Shown in pieces: positions 1 through 8,249 of a DNA stretch of 64,000 nt. The position numbers and the translations under genes are program-made. This DNA is from Roseococcus pinisoli. Lineage in GTDB: Bacteria; Pseudomonadota; Alphaproteobacteria; Acetobacterales; Acetobacteraceae. The notes beneath the pieces are model-generated. The model did not search any database. It saw nothing but the letters and a program-made list of their open reading frames with translations, and was not told the origin of the DNA. Where the stretch lies: contig NZ_JAHCDA010000001.1 in the NCBI RefSeq assembly GCF_018413645.1, positions 930,001 to 994,000 on the forward strand, read 5' to 3'. Each line of letters begins with the position of its first letter. The stretch's first letter is position 1.

Positions 1-173
1 AGGCCGATGAGCAGCTTCAGCAGGGTGGACTTGCCGCAGCCCGAACCACCGAGGATCACGAAGATCTCGCCGCGCCGGACGTCGAAGGTCACGTCCTTGA
101 AGATGGTGCGGGAACCGAAGCGCATGGCCACGTCCCGCGCCTCGATGACCGCCTCGGGCCGATCTTCCGCCAT
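1..173 (-). CDS. Mla-type ABC transporter ATP-binding protein, partial (N-terminus only)
   Basis: The first 57 residues of an ABC ATPase are present; the rest lies beyond the window edge. They include a complete Walker A motif GGSGCGKST at residues 42-50, preceded by the usual N-terminal strand region. The ATG at 173 overlaps the stop of the upstream MlaE-like permease as TGATG, so the two are probably translationally coupled. With an MlaE permease as partner, the likely role is energising retrograde phospholipid transport between outer and inner membranes (MlaF-like). The signature motif and Walker B are outside the window, so the subfamily rests mainly on context. Confidence 0.85.
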   Translation of the reverse strand, partial: MAEDRPEAVIEARDVAMRFGSRTIFKDVTFDVRRGEIFVILGGSGCGKSTLLKLLIG

Positions 174-1315
174 CACCAGCCCAGCCTGAAGAAGAGGACG
201 GCGAAGAGCCCGTCCAGCAGCACCAGGGCCACGATGCCGCCGACGACGGCACCCGTGGCCGCATCGCCGACCGCGCGCGGCCCCCGGCCCGCGGAGAGGC
301 CCGCGCGGCACCCCACATAGCCGATCGCCAGCCCGAAGAACGCGCCCTTGCCGAGCCCGCCCGCGAGATCGCCGATCGAGAGCCACTGCCCGAGCTGGTT
401 CAGCACCGCGACGGGGGGATAGCCCAGCGTCGCCATCACGATGCCCATGCCGATCAGGCCGGTGATGTTCATGACCATGCTCAGGGCCGGCATGACCAGC
501 GTGGAGGCCAGGATACGCGGCACCACCAGCCAGGCCGTGGGGTCGAGCCCCATGGTCTTCAGCGCGTCCACCTCCTCGTTCACGCGCATGGTGCCGAGCT
601 CCGCCGCATAGGCCGAGCCGGTCCGCCCCGCGAGGATGACGCCGGCCAGCAAGGGGCCGAGCTCGCGCGTCAGCGAGATGCCGACGAGCTGCGGGATGAA
701 GATCTCCGCGCCGAACTGGCGCATGGGCACGGAGGACTGGAAGGCCAGGATCACGCCGATCAGCGTGCCCAGCAGGATGCAGAGCGGAAAGGCGCGGGTG
801 CCGGCCTCGTCGAGATGCCGCAGCACCTCCGACCAGCGCAGCCGCCAGGGCCGGGGCAGGAGGCTGAGGGCGGTGAGGACGGTCTCGCCCATGAAGGCGG
901 CTCGCTCGAGGAACTTCTCGTAGCGGCCGAGCGTATAGGCGCCGAGGGCGGAGATCGGGCGGAACTTGCGGGGCGGTGCCTCGCGCGCCTTCACCATGCC
1001 CAGACCGTTGCGGAAGCGCTCCAGGCTGCCGCGCGCCATCGCGTCCCGCGGCTCGATCCATTCGGCTTCGCTGCCCGCGAGCGAGGCCAGAAGCGCCGCG
1101 CCCCCGGAATCCAGCGCCGTCACCTCGCCGGCGTCGATGGTGACGGCGGTGGTGGCGCCACGGGCGCGATGCGCCTCCTCCCAGAGCCTGGCCGCGACAT
1201 CGCGTTCCAGCGGCCCCGAGAAGCGGAGGTGCAGCCGCCCCTCGCGGGTCTGGGCGCTGAACGCCTCCCTCGCGGGGGAGGCGGCAGGCTCGGCGGGAGA
1301 GGGCACGGGCTTCAA
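173..1315 (-). CDS. MlaE-family ABC transporter permease with N-terminal STAS-like domain
   Basis: The 380-residue product has an N-terminal ~110 residues resembling a STAS/MlaB-like domain (a 'VTIDAGEVTALDSGGAAL' stretch), followed by an MlaE permease domain of about 250 residues. That domain has the family's conserved ELGPLLAGVILAGR, MRVNEEVDAL and several membrane segments. MlaE forms the inner-membrane channel of the phospholipid transporter, and a fused STAS domain is common in alphaproteobacterial members. The start is a TTG that overlaps the stop of the upstream methyltransferase as TTGA; a GTG three codons later is an alternative. The downstream ATPase gene overlaps its stop. The family is clear; the transport direction is inferred. 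Confidence 0.9.
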   Translation of the reverse strand: MKPVPSPAEPAASPAREAFSAQTREGRLHLRFSGPLERDVAARLWEEAHRARGATTAVTIDAGEVTALDSGGAALLASLAGSEAEWIEPRDAMARGSLERFRNGLGMVKAREAPPRKFRPISALGAYTLGRYEKFLERAAFMGETVLTALSLLPRPWRLRWSEVLRHLDEAGTRAFPLCILLGTLIGVILAFQSSVPMRQFGAEIFIPQLVGISLTRELGPLLAGVILAGRTGSAYAAELGTMRVNEEVDALKTMGLDPTAWLVVPRILASTLVMPALSMVMNITGLIGMGIVMATLGYPPVAVLNQLGQWLSIGDLAGGLGKGAFFGLAIGYVGCRAGLSAGRGPRAVGDAATGAVVGGIVALVLLDGLFAVLFFRLGW

Positions 1316-2097
1316 GTGGCCTGGCGACGGGCGCTGGTCAGCGCGTGCATCAGGACGGCGGCGGCCGCCGCGACGTTGAGGCTCTCCACCAGGCCGGAGC
1401 CCGGCAGCGTGACGCGCATCTCGCAGGCGGCGAGGACGTCGGGCGAGAGGCCATTTTCCTCATGACCCAGCACGAGGGCGATGGGCTTGCCGCGCGGCAG
1501 CGCCTCGGGCGGGACGCCGCCGGACGCGGCCGCGCCGACTGTCAGCAGCTGGCCGGAAAGGCGCCGGAGGTTCTGGGCGAGGCTATCCGCCCGGATGACG
1601 GCAAGGTGCTCCAGCGCCCCTTCGGACGTCCGGAAGGCGGCATCGGAGAGATCGGCCTGCCGGGCATCGCCCGAAAGCAGCATGGCCTTGGCGCCGAAGA
1701 AGGCCGCACCACGGGCGATGGCGCCGAGATTGTGCGGATTGCCGATGCCATCCAGCACGGGAAGGATGGGCGAGGCGAAAAGGATCGGCTGCGGCGGGTT
1801 GCCCAGCGGCTCGGCACGGCGCGGATCGGCGATGGCGACGATGCCGCCGTGATGCTCGGTGCCGGCGATCCTGGCGAGCTCGTCCGGCAGGACCTCGCGA
1901 TAGGCCTTGTGATGGCGCGCGAGATATCGGCACAGCGGGCCCGCCACCGGCCGGCGCTCGGCGAGGTAGTGCAGGCGCTGCACGGCTTCGGGTCGGCGCA
2001 GGAAGAGCGCGCGGACCGCATTCACCCCGGAGATCCGCTGCGGCTCCGGCCGGCGCGGCGGCGGCGCGTAATCGGAGAAGGAAGAACGTTCAGACAT
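1312..2097 (-). CDS. TrmH/SpoU-family RNA 2'-O-methyltransferase (RlmB-like)
   Basis: This 261-residue SPOUT enzyme has all three SpoU motifs: a motif-1 block GIGNPHNLGAIAR, a motif-2 block LVLGHEENGLS and a C-terminal motif 3 GSGLVESLNVAAAAAV. The N-terminal ~90 residues resemble the SpoU substrate-binding domain (SGVNAVRALFLRRP). RlmB methylates the 2'-OH of 23S rRNA G2251, but TrmH relatives with other targets look alike, so the target is uncertain. The ATG at 2097 is the natural start. Its stop overlaps the TTG of the MlaE-like gene, suggesting co-transcription. A 23-codon reading frame overlaps its start upstream. Confidence 0.9.
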   Translation of the reverse strand: MSERSSFSDYAPPPRRPEPQRISGVNAVRALFLRRPEAVQRLHYLAERRPVAGPLCRYLARHHKAYREVLPDELARIAGTEHHGGIVAIADPRRAEPLGNPPQPILFASPILPVLDGIGNPHNLGAIARGAAFFGAKAMLLSGDARQADLSDAAFRTSEGALEHLAVIRADSLAQNLRRLSGQLLTVGAAASGGVPPEALPRGKPIALVLGHEENGLSPDVLAACEMRVTLPGSGLVESLNVAAAAAVLMHALTSARRQAT

Positions 2098-2914
2098 GCG
2101 GGAGCGCCTGGAGCTGATCGTTTAATTGTTTCGACACCGAAATACCTTCAGCCGTGGTCATCAACGTAGGGGCGACAGCGCCTGGCAGTCGGACCAGCCT
2201 CTTGGCCGGCCCTCTCACCGGGCTCCAGGGTTCTCATAGCATGCCGAGGATGGGATGGGTTGAGGGATGGCTCGGGAAGGGTCTCCAAATCGAAGGCGAC
2301 CGTTTGGGGCACCGAGGAGAAGATATCCACCCCCAACGCGGGAGCCGCCCTCGCGTTGCTGGTTGATGTGAGACGGCCCTTCCAGGGCCATGCGCCTGTG
2401 CGGGGCAGGCGGCCGGCGGCACTGGGTGCGCATCTCCGCCTCGGCTGCTGGCCCGACTTCTTCACCGCGACTTCAAGGCGGGAGATCTATAGCGATCAGG
2501 GTTGAGGAGGGGAGGTCGGGAGCGGGTTTCATCTATCTCCATCAGAAGGGAGCAGAGTGCCATGGCGGCATCGCCTGCAGGACGGCTGCGATTCACGAGG
2601 ACGAAGGTCCGCTGCGTGATACAGCTCTGGTCTCGATCATTTTGGAACACCTACGGGCGAGCGCAGCCGGATCGGCCATCCCATCCTACTCGCTCGACGC
2701 CGCGCTTCAGAGCAGCGCCGCTGATATGGCCTCACAAGAAGGTCGGCGTCCGTGGCTCGCAATTGGTCCTTCGCTGAACACCACCGGCTCTCGGCACGCG
2801 TCGCCACGCCGAAAGACAGCGCAATCGCGCACCGCCGATGTGCCGCGTCTCGGGGTTCCGCTTGGCAAGGCCCAGCAGCTCTGGCGTGATGGGCACGAAG
2901 CAGGAGACGCCATC
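2098..2914. other. 817-bp stretch without a recognisable gene
   Basis: No frame shows a family I recognise or the consistent GC-rich third positions of the neighbours. A plus-strand open frame runs through the right half into the serine hydrolase, but its translation before 2915 looks like random sequence and lacks a ribosome-binding site. Composition seems less GC-rich than the flanks, with segments such as the one near 2121-2150. It must hold the promoters for the minus-strand methyltransferase operon and the plus-strand hydrolase. It could be a decayed insertion, but I saw no terminal repeats or transposase motif. Confidence 0.5.
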
Positions 2915-4027
2915 ATGACCGCCCCTTTCCCCATGCAGGATGCTACCCCCGCCGAGCTCGGCCTCGACGCCTCCCGGCTCGAGCGACTTTGCGACCGGAT
3001 CGAGGCCGATATCGCGGCGGGCCACCACCCGGGTGCGCAGGTGGCCGTCGCCCGCCATGGCCGGATCGCCCTCTTCCGGACCTTCGGCCAAGCGCGCCAA
3101 GGCGTCGCGGCACGACCCGACACGCTCTGGCTGCTCTACTCCAACACCAAGGTCATCACCGCCGCCGCCCTCTGGGCTCTGGCCGAGGACGGGCTGATCC
3201 GCCTGACGGATACCGTCGCGCAGCACCTCCCAGGCTTCGAGGCCCATGGGAAGGGCGGCATTACCTTCATCCAGCTGCTCACCCACCAGGCCGGCTTCCC
3301 GAGCGCCGAAGTACCGGCCACGGCCTGGGAGGATCCGGCGATCCTGCGCGAGGTCGTGTGCAGCTTCCCGCTGGAATGGGAGCCGGGCAGCTTCGTCCGC
3401 TACCACCCGGCCACGGCGCATTGGGTCGCGGCCGCGGTGATCCGCGCGGTCACCGGCGAGGATCACCGCGCCTATATCCGCCGCCGCATCATCGCGCCGC
3501 TCGGCCTCGGCGACGAGCTCTTCGTCGGCCTGCCCGCCGAGGAGCAGGCGCGCGCGGCCGATATGCACGACGTCGACGGCACCGTCCGCATGCCCGAGGG
3601 CAGTGCCGCCGGAAGGGCGGCCGGCATCCCCGGCGGCGGTGGATACGGGACGGCGCGCGCGATGGCGGGCTTCTACCAGGCGCTGGTGAATGGCGGGTCC
3701 CTGAACGGGCAGCGCATCCTGTCGCGCCGCATGGTCGCCTATGCGATCCGCAACTACACGGCCGACCGGCTGGACGACTACAACGGCGTGGCGATGCATC
3801 GCGGCCTCGGCCCGCATCTGCGCGGGGAGACGCCCCTGGCGCGCGGGCTGGGCGCCATCGCCCACCCCAGGACCTTCGGACATGGCGGCGTCGGCTCGTC
3901 CTATTGCTGGGGCGATCCGGATTCCGGCGTGTCCTTCGCCTTCCTCTCCAACACGCGCCAGACGGACGAATTCCACGGGCCGCGCATGGATACGATCTCC
4001 ACGCTGGCCCATACGGCGATCATCTGA
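2915..4027 (+). CDS. Serine hydrolase of the class C beta-lactamase / EstB family
   Basis: The 370-residue product has the catalytic SxxK tetrad as SNTK (Ser76-Lys79) in 'LWLLYSNTKVITAAALWALA', followed by 'LLTHQAGFPS', typical of the beta-lactamase-related family. A late HGGVGSSY segment matches the region that closes the active site. There is no signal peptide, so it is probably cytoplasmic, which argues for an esterase or peptidase-like hydrolase rather than a resistance enzyme. The ATG at 2915 follows AGGAG by eight bases; the open frame extends upstream to 2390, but that part is not protein-like. It converges on parB. The substrate cannot be told from sequence. Confidence 0.88.
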   Translation: MTAPFPMQDATPAELGLDASRLERLCDRIEADIAAGHHPGAQVAVARHGRIALFRTFGQARQGVAARPDTLWLLYSNTKVITAAALWALAEDGLIRLTDTVAQHLPGFEAHGKGGITFIQLLTHQAGFPSAEVPATAWEDPAILREVVCSFPLEWEPGSFVRYHPATAHWVAAAVIRAVTGEDHRAYIRRRIIAPLGLGDELFVGLPAEEQARAADMHDVDGTVRMPEGSAAGRAAGIPGGGGYGTARAMAGFYQALVNGGSLNGQRILSRRMVAYAIRNYTADRLDDYNGVAMHRGLGPHLRGETPLARGLGAIAHPRTFGHGGVGSSYCWGDPDSGVSFAFLSNTRQTDEFHGPRMDTISTLAHTAII

Positions 4028-4041
4028 TTTCTCGGAACCGA

Positions 4042-4073
4042 CCAGGGGGCGATCAATGCGGATCGCGCCCTGG
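4042..4073. terminator. Hairpin between convergent genes
   Basis: A 13-bp stem with one mismatch (CCAGGGGGCGATC against GATCGCGCCCTGG) and a 6-nt loop lies between the serine hydrolase (+) and parB (-). There is no T-run on either side, so intrinsic termination is uncertain. Its position fits a bidirectional terminator or a 3'-end-stabilising structure. Confidence 0.5.
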
Positions 4074-4103
4074 CAACCGGGCCTCGGCTGAAGCCGGTCC
4101 GCG

Positions 4104-4952
4104 TCAGCCCTTGGCCGTGAGCAGCTGGACGATCCCGTCGAGCTGATCGAGATCCTTGTAGGACAGCACCACCTGCCCGCCGCGCGTGCCGTGGCGGATG
4201 GCGACCTTGAGGCCGAGATGGCCGCTGATCTGGCGCTCCAGCGCGCGGGTCTCGGCATCGCTCTTCGGTCGGCGCGGCGCCGGCCCACCCTTCTTCGACG
4301 CCGCCAGCGCTTCCGCCTGGCGGACGTTCAGACCGCGATCCACCACCGTCAGCGCCAGGGCCACCGGGTCCGTCGCCGTCAGCAGGGCACGTGCATGGCC
4401 CGCCGTTAGCGCGCCTTCACGCAGCAGCTCACGCACGCGCTCGGGCAGCTGCAGCAGGCGCAGCGTATTGGCGATATGCGGCCGGCTCTTGCCGATGGCG
4501 CGGGCCAGGGCTTCCTGCGTGAGGCCGAACTGCTCGGTGAGGCGGCCATAGCCTTCGGCCTCTTCCAGCGCATTGAGGTCCTGCCGCTGGAGGTTCTCGA
4601 CGAGGCCCGCGGCCATCGCCTCGCGGTCGGAGAATTCGCGCACCAGGGCCGGCACGTCATGCAGGCCGGCAGCTTGCGCGGCACGCCAGCGCCGCTCGCC
4701 GCCGATGATCTCGAAGCGGTCGGGCCGCCCCTTCATCGGACGCACGAGAATGGGCTGCAGCACCCCGTGCTCCCGCACCGAAGCGGCAAGCTCGGCCAGC
4801 GCCGCCTCGTCGAAGGCCTCGCGGGGCTGGAAGGGGCCGGCCTCCAGCGCGCCGACGGGCAGGGTGCGCAGCCCCGGCGCCGTCGGACTGACCGCGGCAG
4901 CGTCGCCCAGCAGGGCCGAGAGGCCGCGACCGAGGGCAGGGGGCTTGCTCAT
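4104..4952 (-). CDS. parB: Chromosome partitioning protein ParB (CTPase, parS-binding)
   Basis: The 282-residue product has the N-terminal 'ALGRGLSALLGD' signature of chromosomal ParB/Spo0J. It also has the CTP-binding boxes (GGERRWRAA near residue 85; VENLQRQDLNALEEA near 118), a helix-turn-helix region (LTQEALARAIGKSRPHIANTL) for parS recognition, and a C-terminal dimerisation segment. ParB loads at parS, slides as a CTP-dependent clamp and organises the origin region for segregation by ParA. The ATG at 4952 overlaps the parA stop as ATGA. Two consensus parS sites lie 1.4 kb upstream in the same operon. Length and order are typical of alphaproteobacteria. Confidence 0.97.
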   Translation of the reverse strand: MSKPPALGRGLSALLGDAAAVSPTAPGLRTLPVGALEAGPFQPREAFDEAALAELAASVREHGVLQPILVRPMKGRPDRFEIIGGERRWRAAQAAGLHDVPALVREFSDREAMAAGLVENLQRQDLNALEEAEGYGRLTEQFGLTQEALARAIGKSRPHIANTLRLLQLPERVRELLREGALTAGHARALLTATDPVALALTVVDRGLNVRQAEALAASKKGGPAPRRPKSDAETRALERQISGHLGLKVAIRHGTRGGQVVLSYKDLDQLDGIVQLLTAKG

Positions 4953-5776
4953 GCGTCGCGGCCTTCCGCCTTGGCGAGCTCACGGCGGCGCGCCCGGTGC
5001 CGGCGCAGGAACTCCGCCGCCAGGCGCGCATAGGCCTCGGCGCCCGGCGAGCGCGGATCGTAGGAGGTCACGGGCAGGCCGTGCGACGGCGCTTCCGAGA
5101 CGCGCACGTTGCGCGGGATCATCGTCTCGTAGACCTGCGTCTTGAAATAGGCGCGGACGTCGTTCTCCACCGCCTCGGAGAGGTTGTTCCGGCGATCGAA
5201 CATGGTCAGCACGATGCCCTCCAGCCGCAGCCCGGCATTGTGGCCGGCCCTTACGCGATCGAGCGTCTGGATGATCTGCGACACGCCTTCCAGCGCGTAG
5301 AACTCGGCCTGCAGCGGGATCATCACCGCATTGGCGGCCACGAGGCCGTTCAGCGTCAGCAGGCTGAGCGAGGGCGGGCAATCGAGAATGACCCAATCCA
5401 CGCCCTTCAGCGCCGTCACGCCCTCGGCCAGCGCGTCGCGCAGCCGCATCTCGCGTCGCGTGAGGTCCACCATCTCCAGCTCACCGCCGGCGAGGTTGGG
5501 GTCGGCAGGAACGATCGAGAGGTTGGGGATGGCGGTCGGCCGCAGCACCTCCGCCAAGGGTCGCCCCTCGACGAGCATGGCGTAGCTCCCCGCGCCGCGG
5601 GCGGCACGCGAGATGCCGAGACCCGTGGAGGCATTGCCCTGCGGATCGAGGTCGATGAGCACCACGCGCTGTTTCGCAGCGAGTGCGGCGGCCAGGTTCA
5701 CGGCCGTTGTCGTCTTGCCGACGCCGCCCTTCTGGTTGGCGAGAGCAAGGACTTGGTAGGTGGCGGGGTCAGGCAC
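4949..5776 (-). CDS. parA: Chromosome partitioning ATPase ParA (Soj)
   Basis: This is a deviant Walker A ATPase with KGGVGKTT at residues 16-23, including the signature Lys16, near the N-terminus, and 'DLDPQGNASTGLG' after it. The Walker B region is 'WVILDCPPSLSLLTLNGL'. ATP-dependent nucleoid binding by ParA moves ParB-parS complexes. I chose the GTG at 5776 (275 residues), which overlaps the rsmG stop in GTGCCTGA. A TTG 69 bases upstream would add 23 residues unlike the family and overlap rsmG by 77 bases. No strong ribosome-binding site precedes either start, so coupling to rsmG translation is plausible. ParB follows with an ATGA overlap. Confidence 0.96.
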   Translation of the reverse strand: MPDPATYQVLALANQKGGVGKTTTAVNLAAALAAKQRVVLIDLDPQGNASTGLGISRAARGAGSYAMLVEGRPLAEVLRPTAIPNLSIVPADPNLAGGELEMVDLTRREMRLRDALAEGVTALKGVDWVILDCPPSLSLLTLNGLVAANAVMIPLQAEFYALEGVSQIIQTLDRVRAGHNAGLRLEGIVLTMFDRRNNLSEAVENDVRAYFKTQVYETMIPRNVRVSEAPSHGLPVTSYDPRSPGAEAYARLAAEFLRRHRARRRELAKAEGRDA

Positions 5777-6383
5777 CGGCAGGACGGATCTCGCTAAGGC
5801 GGAGGATGGTCGCTTGGTCGTCGGTTCGGCTCTGGAACCGTTCAACCTGCATAAACCAATGCGGGGCGACCTCCGTCAACTCCGCATCGACGGAACGCCC
5901 CTTCGGAAAGACCGCAATACCATCGGGAGCCAGGAACCGCGCGGCCTGCGGCACCAGAAGTTTCAGCGGCGCGAGCGCCCGCGCGGTGACGACCTGGATC
6001 GCCGGCAGCCTCGCCGCCTCGATTCGGGCGGGATGCACGGTGACGTGGCGCAGCCCGAGCGCCCGGCTTGCCTCGATCAGGAAGGCCGACTTCCGGCGGT
6101 CGGATTCCACCAGATGGGTTTCCTGCTCGCGCCCGATCGCGATGACGATGCCGGGCAGGCCGCCGCCCGAGCCGAGATCGGCGAGAACGCCATCCGGCAG
6201 CAGCGGCAGGAGCTGCCATGAATCCAGGATATGGCGCCGCCAGAGCTGCTCCTCCGGCGCCTGCGCCACGAGGTTGATGCGGGCATTCCACGACTGCAGG
6301 AGAGCGAGATAGGCCCGCAGCCGCGCCTCTGTTTCACGTGGAACATCCAGAGTTCCGGCCTCAGGCAGTTTCACGTGAAACAC
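5769..6383 (-). CDS. rsmG: 16S rRNA (guanine-527 N7)-methyltransferase RsmG (GidB)
   Basis: The 204-residue product has the SAM-binding glycine motif [17 protein letters not shown] near residue 68 and the family block '[14 protein letters not shown]' near the N-terminus. RsmG methylates G527 of 16S rRNA, and loss gives low-level streptomycin resistance in other species. The start is a GTG at 6383, overlapping the 3' end of mnmG by 23 bases; the initiation region is itself a parS site, so bound ParB could affect its expression. A second parS lies in codons 13-18. An ATG at 6346 is in a different frame and is not the start. Confidence 0.94.
   Translation of the reverse strand: MFHVKLPEAGTLDVPRETEARLRAYLALLQSWNARINLVAQAPEEQLWRRHILDSWQLLPLLPDGVLADLGSGGGLPGIVIAIGREQETHLVESDRRKSAFLIEASRALGLRHVTVHPARIEAARLPAIQVVTARALAPLKLLVPQAARFLAPDGIAVFPKGRSVDAELTEVAPHWFMQVERFQSRTDDQATILRLSEIRPAGA
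6330..6345. promoter_or_regulatory. parS: parS centromere site 1 (inside rsmG)
   Basis: The 16-mer TGTTTCACGTGGAACA matches the bacterial parS consensus (TGTTNCACGTGAAACA) at all but one position and keeps the CACGTG core and both arms. It is 37 bp from a second site and about 1.4 kb from parB, whose product binds this sequence. Confidence 0.93.
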
Positions 6384-8232
6384 TCTTTCTCAGATGCACG
6401 GCCAGGGCCGCGATGGCCGCCGGCGTGATGCCCGGGAGGCGCCCCGCGCCACCCAGCGTGGCGGGGCGCGCCCGGCGCAGGCGGTCCCTCATTTCATTGG
6501 ACAGGCCGGCGATTTCCGCGAAATCGATCTCGGCCGGAATCTCAAGGGCTTCCTCCCGCGCCAGAAGAACGCGCTCCGCCTCCTGCCGGACCAGATAGGG
6601 GCCGTAGAGGGCTTCCGCCTCCACATGCGCGCGGACACGCGGCGGAAGTTCACGAAGCCAGGGGAAGAGCGCCTCGGCCGCCTCGGGCGACATGGCGGGA
6701 AGCGCCAAGGCGTCCAGCACGCTGCGCCAGCGCCCGTCCTGATTCACGGGAACACCGGCCGCGCCATAGGCCGCGGGCGTCGCCCCGTCGGTCCTGGCGC
6801 GGGCCATGGCGGCCTCCACCTGCGCGGCGAAGGCACGATGGGCGGCGGCGCGCTCGCTGCCGACACAGCCCCAGGCCACGCCCTTCTCCGTCAACCGCAT
6901 GCCGGCATTGTCGGCGCGGAGGCTGAGGCGAAATTCCGAGCGGGCCGTCAGCATGCGGTAGGGCTCGGAGACGCCCTGCAGCGTCAGGTCGTCGACCATC
7001 ACGCCCAGATAGGCCTCCGACCGCGAGAGCACGACCGGAGCGCTTCCGCCCGCCGCCTGATGCGCCGCATTCACCCCGGCCAGCAGCCCCTGCGCGGCAG
7101 CTTCCTCGTAGCCCGTCGTGCCGTTGATCTGGCCCGCCAGGTACAGGCCGGGCAGGGCGCGGCATTCCAGCGTGGGCCGCAGGGCGCGCGGATCAACATG
7201 GTCGTATTCGATGGCGTAGCCCGCCCGCAGGATCACGGCGCGCTCGAGCCCAGGGATGCTGTTGACCAGGGCGCGCTGCACCTCCTCCGGCAGGCTCGTG
7301 GAGATGCCGTTGGGATAGATGGTGGGGTCGTCCAGCCCCTCTGGCTCCAGGAAGATCTGGTGCCGCTCGCGATCCGCGAAGCGCACCACCTTGTCCTCCA
7401 CGGAAGGGCAGTAGCGGGGGCCGACGCCCTCGATCCGGCCGCCATAGACGGCGGAGAGATGCAGGCTCCCGCGAATGATGTCGTGCGTGCGGGGCGTCGT
7501 ATGCGTGACGCCGCATTCCACCTGCGGGTTGGTGATCCGCTCCGTCATCCACGAGAGGGGCTCCGGCTCCGCATCTCCCTTCTGCCGCTCGAGGCTCGCC
7601 CAATCGATGGTGCGGCCGTCCAGCCGCGGCGGCGTGCCGGTCTTCAGCCGGGCGAGGGGGAGCTCCAGCCGCTCCAGCGCCAGCGCGAGGCCGACCGAAG
7701 GGGCCTCTCCCGCACGGCCGGCGGGAATGCGCGTCTCGCCCTGGTGGATGACGCCGCGCAGGAAGGTTCCGGTGGTGATCACCGCCGCCCCACAGGCGAT
7801 GCGCCGCCCTGAGGCCGTGACAACGCCCTGCAGGCGGCCGTCATGCACGATCAGCTCTTCCGCCGCCTCGCCCAGCACGGTGAGGCCGGGCGTCGCCCGC
7901 AGGAGGTCCTGGATGGCGGCGCGGTAGAGGCGCCGGTCGGCCTGAGCACGCGGGCCGCGGACCGCGGGGCCCTTGCTGCGGTTGAGCAGCTTGAAATGGA
8001 TGCCGGCCGCATCGGCGGCCTTGCCCATCAGCCCATCCAGCGCATCGACCTCGCGCACCAGATGGCCCTTGCCGATCCCGCCGATCGCCGGGTTGCACGA
8101 CATCTCGCCGAGCTTGGCCGGGTCATGCGTCAGCAGCAGCGTTCGCGCGCCGCAGCGTGCGGCGGCCGCGGCTGCCTCGCAGCCCGCATGCCCGCCCCCG
8201 ATCACCACCACATCGTAGGTCGCGTCCTGCAT
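6361..8232 (-). CDS. mnmG: tRNA uridine-5-carboxymethylaminomethyl modification enzyme MnmG (GidA)
   Basis: The 623-residue FAD-dependent enzyme starts '[21 protein letters not shown]' with the dinucleotide-binding GGGHAG loop, then '[25 protein letters not shown]', a hallmark of GidA. With MnmE it installs the cmnm5 group at U34 of several tRNAs. The open frame extends upstream to 8400, but those 56 codons are not protein-like and overlap mnmE. The ATG at 8232 gives the family length and an 17-bp gap to mnmE. The C-terminal 'SVSRETA' is encoded by a parS site. It sits between mnmE and rsmG as usual for alphaproteobacteria. Confidence 0.97.
   Translation of the reverse strand: MQDATYDVVVIGGGHAGCEAAAAAARCGARTLLLTHDPAKLGEMSCNPAIGGIGKGHLVREVDALDGLMGKAADAAGIHFKLLNRSKGPAVRGPRAQADRRLYRAAIQDLLRATPGLTVLGEAAEELIVHDGRLQGVVTASGRRIACGAAVITTGTFLRGVIHQGETRIPAGRAGEAPSVGLALALERLELPLARLKTGTPPRLDGRTIDWASLERQKGDAEPEPLSWMTERITNPQVECGVTHTTPRTHDIIRGSLHLSAVYGGRIEGVGPRYCPSVEDKVVRFADRERHQIFLEPEGLDDPTIYPNGISTSLPEEVQRALVNSIPGLERAVILRAGYAIEYDHVDPRALRPTLECRALPGLYLAGQINGTTGYEEAAAQGLLAGVNAAHQAAGGSAPVVLSRSEAYLGVMVDDLTLQGVSEPYRMLTARSEFRLSLRADNAGMRLTEKGVAWGCVGSERAAAHRAFAAQVEAAMARARTDGATPAAYGAAGVPVNQDGRWRSVLDALALPAMSPEAAEALFPWLRELPPRVRAHVEAEALYGPYLVRQEAERVLLAREEALEIPAEIDFAEIAGLSNEMRDRLRRARPATLGGAGRLPGITPAAIAALAVHLRKSVSRETA
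6367..6382. promoter_or_regulatory. parS: parS centromere site 2 (overlapping rsmG start)
   Basis: The 16-mer AGTTTCACGTGAAACA matches the parS consensus at 15 of 16 positions, with a perfect 14-bp palindrome GTTTCACGTGAAAC. It overlaps the GTG start of rsmG and the last codons of mnmG, so it also encodes the 'VSRETA' end of MnmG and the 'VFHVK' start of RsmG. Confidence 0.94.
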
Positions 8233-8249
8233 GCGCGGCCGTATAGCAG

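Noticed and set aside
2390-2914. A 175-codon N-terminal extension of the serine hydrolase frame
   Set aside because: It is not protein-like, and a good ribosome-binding site precedes the internal ATG at 2915.
5777-5845. A longer ParA starting at a TTG
   Set aside because: It would overlap rsmG by 77 bases and add residues outside the ParA fold; the GTG at 5776 fits the operon geometry.
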